Under the pieces are notes generated by a model, which saw only the letters and a list, made by a program, of their open reading frames with translations, was not told the DNA's origin and did not search any database. Below, one piece after another: positions 38,516-47,376 of a DNA stretch of 64,000 nt; position 1 is the stretch's first letter, and each line of letters begins with the position of its first letter. The stretch lies in NCBI RefSeq assembly GCF_003353175.1, contig NZ_QHKS01000001.1:310001-374000 (forward strand), in the 5' to 3' direction. A program made the translations under genes and the position numbers. The DNA comes from Paraburkholderia lacunae. GTDB taxonomy: Bacteria; Pseudomonadota; Gammaproteobacteria; Burkholderiales; Burkholderiaceae.

Positions 38516-40126
38516 TCACATCGCAGACAACGCGTTGATGCGTGCAGCAGTCACATTGAGCAAACACGCTGCATCGTCACACGCGTTGCGTTCCTTCAAC
38601 CAGTCCCGCTGCTGCTGTTTCAGGGTCGCTTGATCCGCCGATTTGGACGCCGCCGCATGGTACACAGCCGTAAGTCGGCGATCTGCATCCGCCGTCTGCG
38701 GACTGGAACAAATCAGCTTCTCGATCTTCGAAGCCGCCTTCGAACAATCGAACGATGCGACGATGGCCGCTGGTGTGGACTGTCCCGCTTCCGGCTGCGT
38801 CACATCACTGGCCGGAACCGCTGTACTCTCCGGCACTGGCGATGCCGGTACGTCGGCCACTGCACCATGATCCCCGAGAACCGCCGCAAGGCTTTGCGTC
38901 ATCGGGCATTGCTGATCGAGCGCAGCAGCCAGCTTCTTGAAGTTTTCATATCGACCGCCGAACACCATGCTGGTCTGCATGGTGAAGCCGATCCGACCCA
39001 TGTCCTTGTCGCCGACGATTTTTTCGAATGCGTTCATGCGGCACGTGCACTTTTCGACGCCGAGCGACTTGCTGCACGATTGGATCGCGTTGTCCTTGAA
39101 GTCCTTGTCCCACGGCTTTGTGTTCACGGATGCGGCGGTGATGTCGGGCGTCGAGAACGATAAGACTTCGTAGTAAGCGGCATACGTCCGCAGCAGCTTG
39201 TCCGTCGCAGCATCGCCCCCCGCGTCCACGGAGACGATCTGGACACCTTGTTTCCGCTCGGCTTCATCTGCCGGTGTCGCGACTTGGTACGTGATCGGCA
39301 TGGTGATCGTCGTATCTGAGACCGGCGCAAAGCCATGAACCTGCATCATGGCCGTGAAGATTTCACTCTGATGCGCCGCCCGTTCCAAGTCGTCCTTCGG
39401 AAATTCGATTATGAGATTCGCCGCACACTGGACGTTCTTCGACTGATCGTTGCGTGCCGTCTCATGCATCGCGTCGAGACTCACCTTGATCCGCTTGTCG
39501 GCAAGCGCCCACATCAGGTCAGGAATACCGGACTTGGCGAGTTGACCGCTGTACGTATCGGTTACGTATTGCTTCACCGATACTGCGCCACAGTCCAGCT
39601 TTGCAGCGCCATCGAACAGGCTGGCGAGACTGAACGACGATCCACCGGATGAAGCGGGTTCGGCGGCGTGGGGGTCATCGTCACCCGAACCATGCGTGAC
39701 GAATAGAAGACCGAACACGACGAAAGCATATGCGACAGCGCATGCCAGCGCCGCCAGCACCGGCTTCACCATCGACTTCTTCGCATAGGTCTTCCCAAGA
39801 CCTTCCTTCACATAGCGAACCTGATGTCGTCCCGATGCGACGTACCAAATGAAGAAGTAGATCAACCCGCCGCCGTTGATGAACCCGCGAATGGCGTCAT
39901 TGCCAGCGGCAGTCTTGCCCGCGAAGCCGACCGTCACTGCCGCCATCGCCGCCAAGACGACGAGACTGACGAGGAACCAGACCTTCGAAGCGGCTGCCCG
40001 TTCCGGCTGGCCGAGTGCCTTCCAGTTGGACGCTTGTAGGTACGAACCGAAGGCGGGCGTGAAGACGAAACTGAGACCGGAGACGGTCGATGGATTCCAG
40101 ATCGCCTGATTTTGAGTGTTCTGCAT
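38516..40126 (-). CDS. Membrane protein with C-terminal LprI-like (lysozyme inhibitor) domain
   Basis: 536 residues from the ATG at 40126 (GGGGGAAC upstream), in place of a start at 40192. Residues 10-160 hold a hydrophobic domain with about three membrane segments (VWFLVSLVVLAAMAAV, GLIYFFIWYVASG, VLAALACAVAYAFVVFGLLF). A middle region with several cysteines follows. The C-terminal ~80 residues (FDCSKAASKIEKLICSS, RDWLKERNACDD) match the LprI/DUF1311 pattern with its conserved cysteines. LprI domains inhibit lysozyme in some bacteria. That role here is inferred from the domain only. Confidence 0.8.
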   Translation of the reverse strand: MQNTQNQAIWNPSTVSGLSFVFTPAFGSYLQASNWKALGQPERAAASKVWFLVSLVVLAAMAAVTVGFAGKTAAGNDAIRGFINGGGLIYFFIWYVASGRHQVRYVKEGLGKTYAKKSMVKPVLAALACAVAYAFVVFGLLFVTHGSGDDDPHAAEPASSGGSSFSLASLFDGAAKLDCGAVSVKQYVTDTYSGQLAKSGIPDLMWALADKRIKVSLDAMHETARNDQSKNVQCAANLIIEFPKDDLERAAHQSEIFTAMMQVHGFAPVSDTTITMPITYQVATPADEAERKQGVQIVSVDAGGDAATDKLLRTYAAYYEVLSFSTPDITAASVNTKPWDKDFKDNAIQSCSKSLGVEKCTCRMNAFEKIVGDKDMGRIGFTMQTSMVFGGRYENFKKLAAALDQQCPMTQSLAAVLGDHGAVADVPASPVPESTAVPASDVTQPEAGQSTPAAIVASFDCSKAASKIEKLICSSPQTADADRRLTAVYHAAASKSADQATLKQQQRDWLKERNACDDAACLLNVTAARINALSAM

Positions 40127-40271
40127 ATAGGTTCCCCCGCGTTGTTGTGCTTCTTCTGGTCCTCGATAGGGACACGCCATCGGTCCCATCACGGACGCAA
40201 GTCCGAAACTTTACCGAAAACCAAACTCAAAGTGTGTGGTTTTTGACGAGCGACGCCGGGACACTTCCGGC

Positions 40272-40499
40272 ATGGCTAACCCAACTCAAACATGTGATGC
40301 GCAGCGGCTGTTCGCGACGAACATGCGGCGCATTCGTAAAGAGAAAGAGTTGACGCAAGAACGAGTTGCGGAAGCGGCGGGACTGCATCCGAACTACATC
40401 AGTTCGGTCGAGCGTGCCGAGCGCAATATTTCGATCTGTAATATCGAGCGGATCGCCATCGCTCTGAATGTCACGATGGCCGAACTCGTTTCGCGATGA
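40272..40499 (+). CDS. XRE-family (HTH_3) transcriptional regulator
   Basis: 75 residues from the ATG at 40272 (a further start exists at 40236). A single helix-turn-helix domain: MRRIRKEKELTQERVAEAAG, LHPNYISSVERAERNISI and IERIAIALNVTMAELV. It is divergent from the LprI-domain gene and may regulate it or itself from the 145-bp space between. Confidence 0.88.
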   Translation: MANPTQTCDAQRLFATNMRRIRKEKELTQERVAEAAGLHPNYISSVERAERNISICNIERIAIALNVTMAELVSR

Positions 40500-40577
40500 C
40501 GCTGTAGGCTTATGAAGCAGCCGCCGATTGCGCGGTAACCGATTCTCGTGGCTGCATGTTGGTCTGGTGGCTGCTGG

Positions 40578-41246
40578 TCATGCACCGCGCGACTTGCGAC
40601 GATCCGACCAGTCAATCAGTGCGCATGGCACGCCATCAGGTCCAATGCCGGTCAGGTCGTTCTGCATCGATGCCATCGACTGCCGTACCCTCATGACGGT
40701 TTGACGGCTGGTTTTCATCTCTCGGGCAATCTGCGCGATGGACACACCCGCATTCAGTTGGCCGATGACCGTCGCACGCTGCGCTTCGGAAAGTGCGGAC
40801 GGACGCCCGAACGTCTTTCCTTCAGTCCGAGCGCGACGAATCCCAGCCTGAGTACGCTCGATCAACAAATCGCGTTCGAATTCGGCGACGGCGTTAATCA
40901 CTTGCATCGTCATCCGACCAGCCGGACTTGTCAGGTCCACGCCGCCAAGGGCCAGACAGTGGACGCGAACCCCGATAGATGCCAATCGTTCGACCGTTGC
41001 ACGAACATCAATAGCGTTTCTTCCGAGCCGGTCGAGCTTCGTGACGATCAGCAAGTCTCCTTCTTCCAGCCGATCCAAGAGCTTCGCGAAACCCTTGCGT
41101 TCTAGTGCGGGCACGGACCCGGAAACTGTCTCGGTGATGATTCGCTGCTTTGCTACTGTGAACCCGGCTGCTTCGATTTCTTGTACTTGATTGTCCGTCG
41201 TCTGATCGACGGTCGATACGCGGCAATAGCAAAATAGTCGAGTCAT
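40578..41246 (-). CDS. Serine recombinase (resolvase/invertase family)
   Basis: 222 residues from the ATG at 41246. The N-terminal catalytic domain has the nucleophile serine in YCRVSTVDQ, with KLDRLGRN and [17 protein letters not shown]-terminal helix-turn-helix ([19 protein letters not shown]) gives the typical small-resolvase architecture. Catalytic residues appear intact. A possible res-like site lies directly upstream (41260-41322). It may resolve cointegrates or invert DNA. No obvious transposase accompanies it. Confidence 0.92.
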   Translation of the reverse strand: MTRLFCYCRVSTVDQTTDNQVQEIEAAGFTVAKQRIITETVSGSVPALERKGFAKLLDRLEEGDLLIVTKLDRLGRNAIDVRATVERLASIGVRVHCLALGGVDLTSPAGRMTMQVINAVAEFERDLLIERTQAGIRRARTEGKTFGRPSALSEAQRATVIGQLNAGVSIAQIAREMKTSRQTVMRVRQSMASMQNDLTGIGPDGVPCALIDWSDRRKSRGA

Positions 41247-41259
41247 TGGCACCTGTGTA

Positions 41260-41322
41260 TGTCCGAAATGGGAGTACGAATATTACCAGGTGTCCGATAC
41301 GTATACAAGCTATATTTCGTAC
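41260..41322. promoter_or_regulatory. Possible res/crossover region upstream of the serine recombinase
   Basis: TGTCCGA occurs at 41260-41266 and 41291-41297, 31 bp apart. GTACGAATAT (41274-41283) and ATATTTCGTAC (41312-41322) form an imperfect inverted pair. The position just ahead of the recombinase start is usual for res sites. Tentative. The rest of 41323-41685 shows no other recognisable element. Confidence 0.35.
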
Positions 41323-41685
41323 AGGTCAAAACCGGGGTGTACGGCACCGGTCGATTTTGGACATCCCTCCGACCCATTGCGTGGCGCTCGGGTCGAATCT
41401 ACTTCCGTGCGTAAGAGGGCTACTGCAAGACGCGAATTCACGTCCTTGCGCTGAGACTAGCCTATTCGCCTGCTGCGATGCGCAACATGTGGCCGGCGGT
41501 CCTCCTTGGGTGGCTGAACCATGTAGCGGTGCCTACCATCGATTCGCCGTGCGAATCCAAGTTCCATTCCTGATGTGGCAAAATCCACTCTCCGTGCAAC
41601 CAACATTTATCAAAAAATACCGAAAATCAGTCCATACAAAATCCATTTTAAGAAATACCCCCGGATCGACAAACACACTTCAACA

Positions 41686-42477
41686 ATGAAAATACACTTT
41701 GCATTCGGAAGCGACGCAAAAACCGGAAATATCAACTCACAAGCGGAAAAAACACTTGAGTATATATTAATCCCCAAGCGCCTTCGAGGTTCTACTTGCG
41801 AGGAATTCATTCCCGCATTTCCCAATCCTAATTCCCTTTGGGGCGACATAGGAAATTCCAAGATTGGAAGTGGCAACGGCATAGTTATTGAAAATTGGAA
41901 ACGCCCGCCACCGGTTTCATTCCTGCCCAATCAAGTCTGCATGTTTTGCATGACCGACATTCCTTTCCGAAAACTGGCATCCTCACCACATTCGGGTGAG
42001 TATGGAAAACTAGGAATTGCGTTTACGAATCAATTCATTAAGAGGATGGCGGCACGTCCAGTCCTTTACTACGAGATCGACGATCTCAAAACTGATCCGC
42101 TGGTCCTTCAATATCACGAAGCGCTAGAAAAACACAGCGAAACTCTTGACTTGCTTAGGCGACAACTACTTACATTTCGAAAACCAGCAAAACTTTGGCC
42201 TGATTTTCTTGAGTCTAAGGTCGCTAAAATTGAGATCATCAACGGACAAGCAGAGTTATCGGTTTCGCATTACTCAAGATATCCGGTCGGATATGATTTC
42301 ACGAAGGAGCACGAAGTCAGAATTTGCCTCCAAGCTGACAATCCATATATAGACTTCTCGGAAGAGGACGTCCAATCTCTTATCGCGCCAAACGAGCACA
42401 TAGCTATGATGTTGCGTCGCGAACTCGAAACAAAATGGAAGGCGATTCCTGAAATATTGATTTTTCCACAAAATTAA
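41686..42477 (+). CDS. AbiGi-like putative abortive-infection protein
   Basis: 263 residues from the ATG at 41686; a GTG at 41575 in the same frame would add 37 residues of basic sequence. The pattern VSFLPNQVCMFCMTDIPFRKL followed by GKLGIAFTNQF and PVLYYEID (given in part) recalls the AbiGi family (an Abi antitoxin-like component). The gene is clearly AT-richer than the element average, suggesting a separate origin. No clear AbiGii toxin gene is adjacent. Assignment is tentative. Confidence 0.5.
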   Translation: MKIHFAFGSDAKTGNINSQAEKTLEYILIPKRLRGSTCEEFIPAFPNPNSLWGDIGNSKIGSGNGIVIENWKRPPPVSFLPNQVCMFCMTDIPFRKLASSPHSGEYGKLGIAFTNQFIKRMAARPVLYYEIDDLKTDPLVLQYHEALEKHSETLDLLRRQLLTFRKPAKLWPDFLESKVAKIEIINGQAELSVSHYSRYPVGYDFTKEHEVRICLQADNPYIDFSEEDVQSLIAPNEHIAMMLRRELETKWKAIPEILIFPQN

Positions 42478-42762
42478 CCGGCTAGATCTTCAATATTAAT
42501 CGTTGAAGCACTTCATCGATGGCTAGTTCGATTTGCTTCGCCCAGACACACCGGTGTCCGGTCGGATTTAGAACCACCAAAACACTGGTTCTCGAAGGTA
42601 TACACGTCTGCTACGAAATTCGTCTAGGGCCTTAAAGAACTAAGGCGAGTGTGCCGACAACCGGTGTGTGGACTAACATTTGTCCCATGACGATTGAACA
42701 ACCGACTACAAGACACCGGGCTTTTCCGCAATGGCGCACAGCGGCGACGACACGACATCGCA

Positions 42763-43155
42763 ATGACTGTAACAATTGAATTTCTAAGGCAATCTATAGA
42801 CTCCTCCGCAGCCCTAGCGTGCCAGTGGTTCGAAGCTCAGTCGGCACCGAAAACACGTGAAACGTTCTTTGCGCGGGGACAATTAGGGGACGTAGGAAGC
42901 GGTGCGGTCTACGTTTACTACTCGGCTGAAGGAACCGCGTTATATGTCGGACAGACGGGAAGGACCGTTAAGTCACGTCAGCATGACGAGACATCGCCTC
43001 ACAAGCTAAAAGAATGGTGGAACCAATGGGTCGTCATGCGCTTCGTGAACGTCGAAGACCACATGGACCGCCTCAAATTGGAATTCATGTTAATTTTGGC
43101 CTGCCGCCCCAAATACAACCTCGCGCACACTGGTTTTCGTGGACAGCATAAATGA
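42763..43155 (+). CDS. Second GIY-YIG nuclease-domain protein
   Basis: 130 residues from the ATG at 42763 (a TTG at 42694 is an alternative). The core is AVYVYYSAEGTALYVGQTGR, with the AVY and YVG forms of the two motifs; then KSRQHDETSPH and a glutamate in LKLEFMLILACRPKYN. It is short and not closely similar to the GIY-YIG protein at 34483. It may act on DNA ends or be a homing-type remnant. Confidence 0.75.
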   Translation: MTVTIEFLRQSIDSSAALACQWFEAQSAPKTRETFFARGQLGDVGSGAVYVYYSAEGTALYVGQTGRTVKSRQHDETSPHKLKEWWNQWVVMRFVNVEDHMDRLKLEFMLILACRPKYNLAHTGFRGQHK

Positions 43156-43199
43156 GTTTATTCTCATAATAAATCCACCCTGACAAGTTAAAAACCACC

Positions 43200-43925
43200 A
43201 TGCTAAAACTTACACTCGCTTTCATTCAAATTCTTATTGGATTTTATTGGGCTGGTGATATGGCCCGACAGAACCCGAAGATTAATGATTTCGTAGCGCA
43301 TCTTGAAGACGGCTATGGAAGCTTCAATGATCGCCTAAAAGATATTAAGGTAATTGAAGGGTTGGCCGCCCTAAGAAAGCTCTACGGTTACATTGCCGCA
43401 ATCTCATTCGTGTTGTTTTTCGTTCTACCAATACTTGTTGGCGCAAATCGCCTCCTAGCCGGATTCATCTCAACGGTTGGAATGGCAAGCGTATTTGGTT
43501 GGTTTTCAATAAAATGGTGCATGGACCACAAGAAGGCAGTCGCCGAGGTTGGATCGCAAGCTGGACTTTTGATTTTTGGTCCTGTGATTCTTGGCGCCTT
43601 CGACTTACTCATGGGGACTCGATTTATGACAATCCTCTGGGAGAGCCTATCTAGAATACCGGCGCCGGCTGGCTTCCACATCCCATATTTAACCAATCCT
43701 ATTGCTATCGGCGGATGTCTTTCTCTTCTTTTTGCAGTCTTCCTTGCCGTGTACTACCTAATCGCGTGGGTACTTACAGTACCAGCCGCGTTTTTCTCGG
43801 CGGTGCTTGTATTGTTACCAGTAGCAGTCGCAAGAATGGTCCATACTGTCGCGCCGCGAAAAGCCTTTGTTGGTTTTACCTTGGTACTCTTCACGATTGC
43901 AACCCTGTGTTTGGTATGGCTTTAA
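43200..43925 (+). CDS. Integral membrane protein of unknown function
   Basis: 241 residues. The N-terminal hydrophobic segment LTLAFIQILIGFYWAG may be a signal anchor. Four to five more membrane segments follow (YIAAISFVLFFVLPILVGA, LLIFGPVILGAFDLLMG, LSLLFAVFLAVYYLIAWVLT, FVGFTLVLFTIATLCLVWL). No family is recognised. It follows the GIY-YIG gene by 44 bp and shares its low GC, so the two probably arrived together. Confidence 0.7.
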   Translation: MLKLTLAFIQILIGFYWAGDMARQNPKINDFVAHLEDGYGSFNDRLKDIKVIEGLAALRKLYGYIAAISFVLFFVLPILVGANRLLAGFISTVGMASVFGWFSIKWCMDHKKAVAEVGSQAGLLIFGPVILGAFDLLMGTRFMTILWESLSRIPAPAGFHIPYLTNPIAIGGCLSLLFAVFLAVYYLIAWVLTVPAAFFSAVLVLLPVAVARMVHTVAPRKAFVGFTLVLFTIATLCLVWL

Positions 43926-44110
43926 AGAGGAGAACAGTCCCACCTTCACCCGCTTCCTTCAGCTTGGCGACGCCCTATGCCTGTCGGCAACGCCGGTCCT
44001 CATAGTCTTTCCGGGCGACGGCAGCCAGCATATCCGGCATCATCGCATTCAGTGTATCCAGCATCCGCCCGGTGATGTCATCGGTCTGGCTGGTCACCCG
44101 TCGGTCTGAT
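43926..44110 (-). pseudogene. Fragment of a second serine resolvase
   Basis: On the minus strand one frame reads VTSQTDDITGRMLDTLNAMM, then AVARKDYEDRRCRQA, a TAG, and GVAKLKEAGEGG. The ARKDYEDRRxRQ segment is characteristic of the helix joining the catalytic and DNA-binding domains of resolvases. The N-terminal serine and the helix-turn-helix are missing and there is an internal stop. A decayed remnant, different from the intact gene at 40578. Confidence 0.65.
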
Positions 44111-44452
44111 TAGGATGGTTCGCATATCACCAGACCGATTTGGGTTCCCGCAAGGGGTTTATCGAACCGCCGAAGCACCGGTTCGGCTGATGTATACCCT
44201 TCCGGCACCATCACGCAATTTGAAGCGGGACGACGACGGACATCGCCGGAAGCTGGTTAGCCATATCCGTTCCGAAAGGAGCCGCGCTGAAATGTCCTAG
44301 CGAAACGCTTACTTGGGTATCATCTTCATGCCGCAGCACGTAACTGGTGCCGTCGAGTTACCTTGATCCTGTACGGGGGTACTCACATCCCACTGGATCA
44401 TGCGGTAGTGAGATAGATACAAGCGAAAGATCGACGACTTCCGGGGAGCGCC
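44111..44452. other. 342-bp gap, no gene recognised
   Basis: Between the resolvase fragment and the DUF3800 gene. Short frames exist on both strands but none looks like a protein. The stretch has the appearance of decayed sequence. Confidence 0.4.
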
Positions 44453-45310
44453 GTGCGCTGGTACGCTGACAATTCAGAGCTAAACGGGATTCGCGACGCA
44501 GAGATACCGGACATCCTTGTATTCGGTGGTGTCGCTGTACCCGTGCAGTCCGAGCAAGCTCTTCGGAAGGCCATCGAGGAAGTCAAAGAACGGTTCGGGC
44601 ATCGCAGAGCGCCGGTGAAGTGGAATTTCAAGGACTTAAAGTCACTTTATGAAAAACAGAATAAGGAAGGCCTGTATACAAGGCTAAGAGATTCGTCCAA
44701 GGAATGGAGAGAAGAAGTCTTTAAAGCGGTAAATAATTTCGACTTTACCATTATCATTGCGTGCATAGAGTCCTACAGCATCAAGCGAGACAACATTAAA
44801 GACAAGAAGGACATGCTGACACGCCACGTCTTTTCAAACGCACTCATGAGGCTTGGCCTTCACGCACGGGACAGGAAACCCGATTGCGTCCAGGTCGTCC
44901 TCGATTGGCCCGACAAGGGAAAATCCAAACCGTTCGATCTGGAATATGCGTCGGCCTTCTCCCACGGGCGAACCTACGACAAGGACGTGAACTACAGTTC
45001 CGGTCGGTTGGCGAACCTCGGCTTTCTCGACAGCCCCGTATACGCAAACATGCATCACAGCACCATGCTGCAATTTGCCGATTTAGTCGTGGGGGCCACA
45101 AGGGAATTGATCGAGTGCGCATACGAAAAGAAAGAATCGGCTTTTGGTGTTGATGTCCTCAAACACGTTTCGTCTCATTTCCGAGGCGCACCAAAATCCA
45201 TATGTGGCCGTGGCATTAGCGTTCCCAGCGGAAATGTCAGATTACGAACAGCAATTGAGCGGTTCGTTAAAGAGAACCTGAATAACAGCATCCCAACTCA
45301 AATAATGTAA
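44453..45310 (+). CDS. DUF3800 family protein
   Basis: 285 residues from a GTG start with GGGGAG just upstream. MRWYADNSELNG at the N-terminus takes the place of the usual FIDESG; the C-terminal HHSTMLQFADLVVGATREL is the diagnostic DUF3800 motif. The fold is RNase H-like, and family members occur widely in phages and defence islands, but their activity is not established. The usual DESG is changed to DNSE, so one acidic position is shifted. Confidence 0.8.
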   Translation: MRWYADNSELNGIRDAEIPDILVFGGVAVPVQSEQALRKAIEEVKERFGHRRAPVKWNFKDLKSLYEKQNKEGLYTRLRDSSKEWREEVFKAVNNFDFTIIIACIESYSIKRDNIKDKKDMLTRHVFSNALMRLGLHARDRKPDCVQVVLDWPDKGKSKPFDLEYASAFSHGRTYDKDVNYSSGRLANLGFLDSPVYANMHHSTMLQFADLVVGATRELIECAYEKKESAFGVDVLKHVSSHFRGAPKSICGRGISVPSGNVRLRTAIERFVKENLNNSIPTQIM

Positions 45311-45312
45311 AG

Positions 45313-45332
45313 CTATATCGCTAACGATATAG
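45313..45332. promoter_or_regulatory. Perfect palindrome, candidate operator
   Basis: CTATATCG (45313-45320), a CTAA loop, then CGATATAG (45325-45332). It lies 3 bp after the DUF3800 stop and 90 bp before the next gene pair. It contains TATAGT, which could be a -10 element. Such AT-rich palindromes over a -10 are typical of autoregulated operons. Confidence 0.5.
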
Positions 45333-45422
45333 TATGCTGACCGCCAGCATTCGACGCGATCACAAGAGCAACGACGCATCAGACCGAAATCTGTGCGACA
45401 GCAATCTTTCGATAAACCAACC

Positions 45423-45959
45423 ATGGCACTTGACACATTGATCGCTGCCGGTGCTGCTGTCGCAGCAATAGTCTCGGCTCTTTATGCGTACCGAAGCGCT
45501 GATATAGCGAAGAGAGCATTGAAGCTAAGTGAGGCGGATTTCCGCGAGAAACACGACAGCCTCATGCCCTATCTTATCGACGCAGTCACATGGAAATCTG
45601 GCGAGTTGCGTATGGCGTCGTTCGCCTGTTCATTCACTAATGGCGCAACGACACCGAATACGCTGATCCGAATTGATCTTGTTATCCACGTGTATGACAA
45701 ACAGGGCGCGCCATCCGAAATAATCCTGAACCCCACCACCGGCAGCACCCCGCCGAAGTGGGATTTAACCCCGCTGCCAATACCGCTGAATTTGCAGCCA
45801 AGATCGACCATCTCAGGTTGGATCAACTTTAAATTACCGAAAAATCTTTATGAAGCGTGGCGGGTTGACATGTATCAGATATTGGCACTTACCTCCACCG
45901 GGGAGAAAGAATCACTTGACGCATACATTCTAAAGACCATTGCGGACGAAGATGAATAA
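45423..45959 (+). CDS. Membrane-anchored hypothetical protein
   Basis: 178 residues from the ATG at 45423 (an ATG at 45393 is possible). One N-terminal membrane segment (LIAAGAAVAAIVSALYAYRSA) is followed by a soluble domain with beta-strand character (LIRIDLVIHVYDKQG, TISGWINFKLP). It resembles small anchored proteins of unknown function. The stop overlaps the next start, so the two are coupled. Confidence 0.65.
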   Translation: MALDTLIAAGAAVAAIVSALYAYRSADIAKRALKLSEADFREKHDSLMPYLIDAVTWKSGELRMASFACSFTNGATTPNTLIRIDLVIHVYDKQGAPSEIILNPTTGSTPPKWDLTPLPIPLNLQPRSTISGWINFKLPKNLYEAWRVDMYQILALTSTGEKESLDAYILKTIADEDE

Positions 45960-46506
45960 AAGTAAATTACAAAACCCGACACCGATAGTTGCTGATGGCG
46001 GTATCGCAACGACTGGCGTTGGCGAAGGCAGATTGGTTCCGGCACTCATCTTGGACTGTGATGAAAATCGCCCCTTGCATGAACTCATCGTCCTTCACGA
46101 AGATACACCGCCCGGGGACGTTATCGTAACGTGGGGAAGACCCCGGTTCGACAAGTCTGCCGCTTTCCTGGTGCTTGAATTCAAGAGACCGATTCATACG
46201 AAAGTGGTTCTTTCATTCGATGTCGCCAAACAAGGCGGACTAGTTGATGGAATCATCCATGCCAGAGGCGTCTACCTGCAATCAAAAGATTTTGGTCGCA
46301 CCGTTTCGGCTGGCCTCAATAATCCCAAGATACTGGTGGAAATTCCGGCATCAGCAACGTTCCCTGGTTGGGATTCGCAATATCAGGATGTGCTTGTAAA
46401 GCAATTTAAGCGGCATGGATTCTCGCGCACGGAAGCCAAACAGGCCGCCGCAGCACATATGTCGCGACTTCGAGAACTATGGCATAGCCGCATGAAGGCT
46501 AAATGA
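45952..46506 (+). CDS. Hypothetical protein coupled to the membrane-anchored protein
   Basis: 184 residues from the ATG at 45952, overlapping the previous gene by 8 bp. A first half with beta-strand character (LVPALILDCDENRPLHELIVL, given in part) is followed by a C-terminal helical part (FKRHGFSRTEAKQAAAAHMSRL). No family recognised. The overlap with a membrane partner suggests a two-protein unit. Confidence 0.62.
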   Translation: MNKSKLQNPTPIVADGGIATTGVGEGRLVPALILDCDENRPLHELIVLHEDTPPGDVIVTWGRPRFDKSAAFLVLEFKRPIHTKVVLSFDVAKQGGLVDGIIHARGVYLQSKDFGRTVSAGLNNPKILVEIPASATFPGWDSQYQDVLVKQFKRHGFSRTEAKQAAAAHMSRLRELWHSRMKAK

Positions 46507-46521
46507 CCCGCCACTCAACGC

Positions 46522-47046
46522 TTACGTGTCCAAGAAGTCCCAATCGTTTCCGACGGCCCATCGAAGCGCAGATAGCTTACCGTGAAGCATTTCCAACTCA
46601 TAGCCGTTAAATACGATCAAATCGTCTTCGTCAAACTCGTCTTCGATCTCTTTGGCAGTCTTCTGCGCACCGGCCCATATGTCGTCAACGATACAGTTTT
46701 GACGCTCAGGGTTCGCATACCATTCACCGTGGCTGACAATCTTCACTGCGCCTTCTTCGATCTCTTGCCGATTAGCTAGATAACACCGGTTATACCAGAC
46801 CTGTTTACGAAGTCTCTTAATGGCTTCGTATATCTCGTCCAATGTACGCGGCTTGTCTTCGCACGCGTCATCATAGTCGTCGTCATCTTCGTCACAAGTG
46901 TCGTCGCTATCGCGGTCGGAAACTACCAACGCTTCGATAGGAAGGTGATCGGCTTCAGCACTGCTTTCAGGCAGAAGCTTGTTGTTCTCGTCTTCGTAAA
47001 AAAGGGCTTCCACTGAGTTGGAAACGATAATTTTATTTTGATTCAT
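46522..47046 (-). CDS. Highly acidic protein adjacent to the primase gene
   Basis: 174 residues, strongly acidic, with SDDTCDEDDDDYDDACEDK at about 48-66 and further acidic runs (EIEDEFDEDDLIVFNG). The composition recalls DNA-mimic or single-strand-binding regulators, but no family is recognised. It is on the same strand as the primase and 330 bp downstream of it. A possible -10 (TAATAT) lies just before the start. Confidence 0.6.
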   Translation of the reverse strand: MNQNKIIVSNSVEALFYEDENNKLLPESSAEADHLPIEALVVSDRDSDDTCDEDDDDYDDACEDKPRTLDEIYEAIKRLRKQVWYNRCYLANRQEIEEGAVKIVSHGEWYANPERQNCIVDDIWAGAQKTAKEIEDEFDEDDLIVFNGYELEMLHGKLSALRWAVGNDWDFLDT

Positions 47047-47259
47047 GGTTTGCTTCTATATTAAGTTAATGTGTCCATGCATTCATTGTTGACTACGCCG
47101 CGACAGCGGAACACGAAGGAATGCATCGAAATAAAGAGTTATATGCGTGCTTACTTGTGAGTCTGTCTATCGAACATGCAGGCCTGAACAATCCGACAAT
47201 ACGTAAGTGCGCCTTGATCTCCCTCCTTCCCGGAGGGAACCCTACGCCGGGAAAAAGAC

Positions 47260-47362
47260 CAGTGACGAAGTGGCGAACGAAGGTCATTTCTGAAAACTTT
47301 TTCTTACTTGATTGATATGAAAAAATTTTCAAAAACAGGTGTTATTCGTCACTTCGTCACTG
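47260..47362. repeat. Imperfect 18-bp inverted repeat with AT-rich centre
   Basis: The arms 47260-47277 and 47345-47362 match at 17 of 18 positions, with an exact 13-bp core (CAGTGACGAAGTG and its reverse complement). The 67-bp centre is AT-rich with A and T runs. It lies right after the primase stop (47377). It may be a transcription stop or a replication-related site. The rest of 47047-47376 holds no gene. Confidence 0.7.
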
Positions 47363-47376
47363 ATCGGTCAAGGCAA

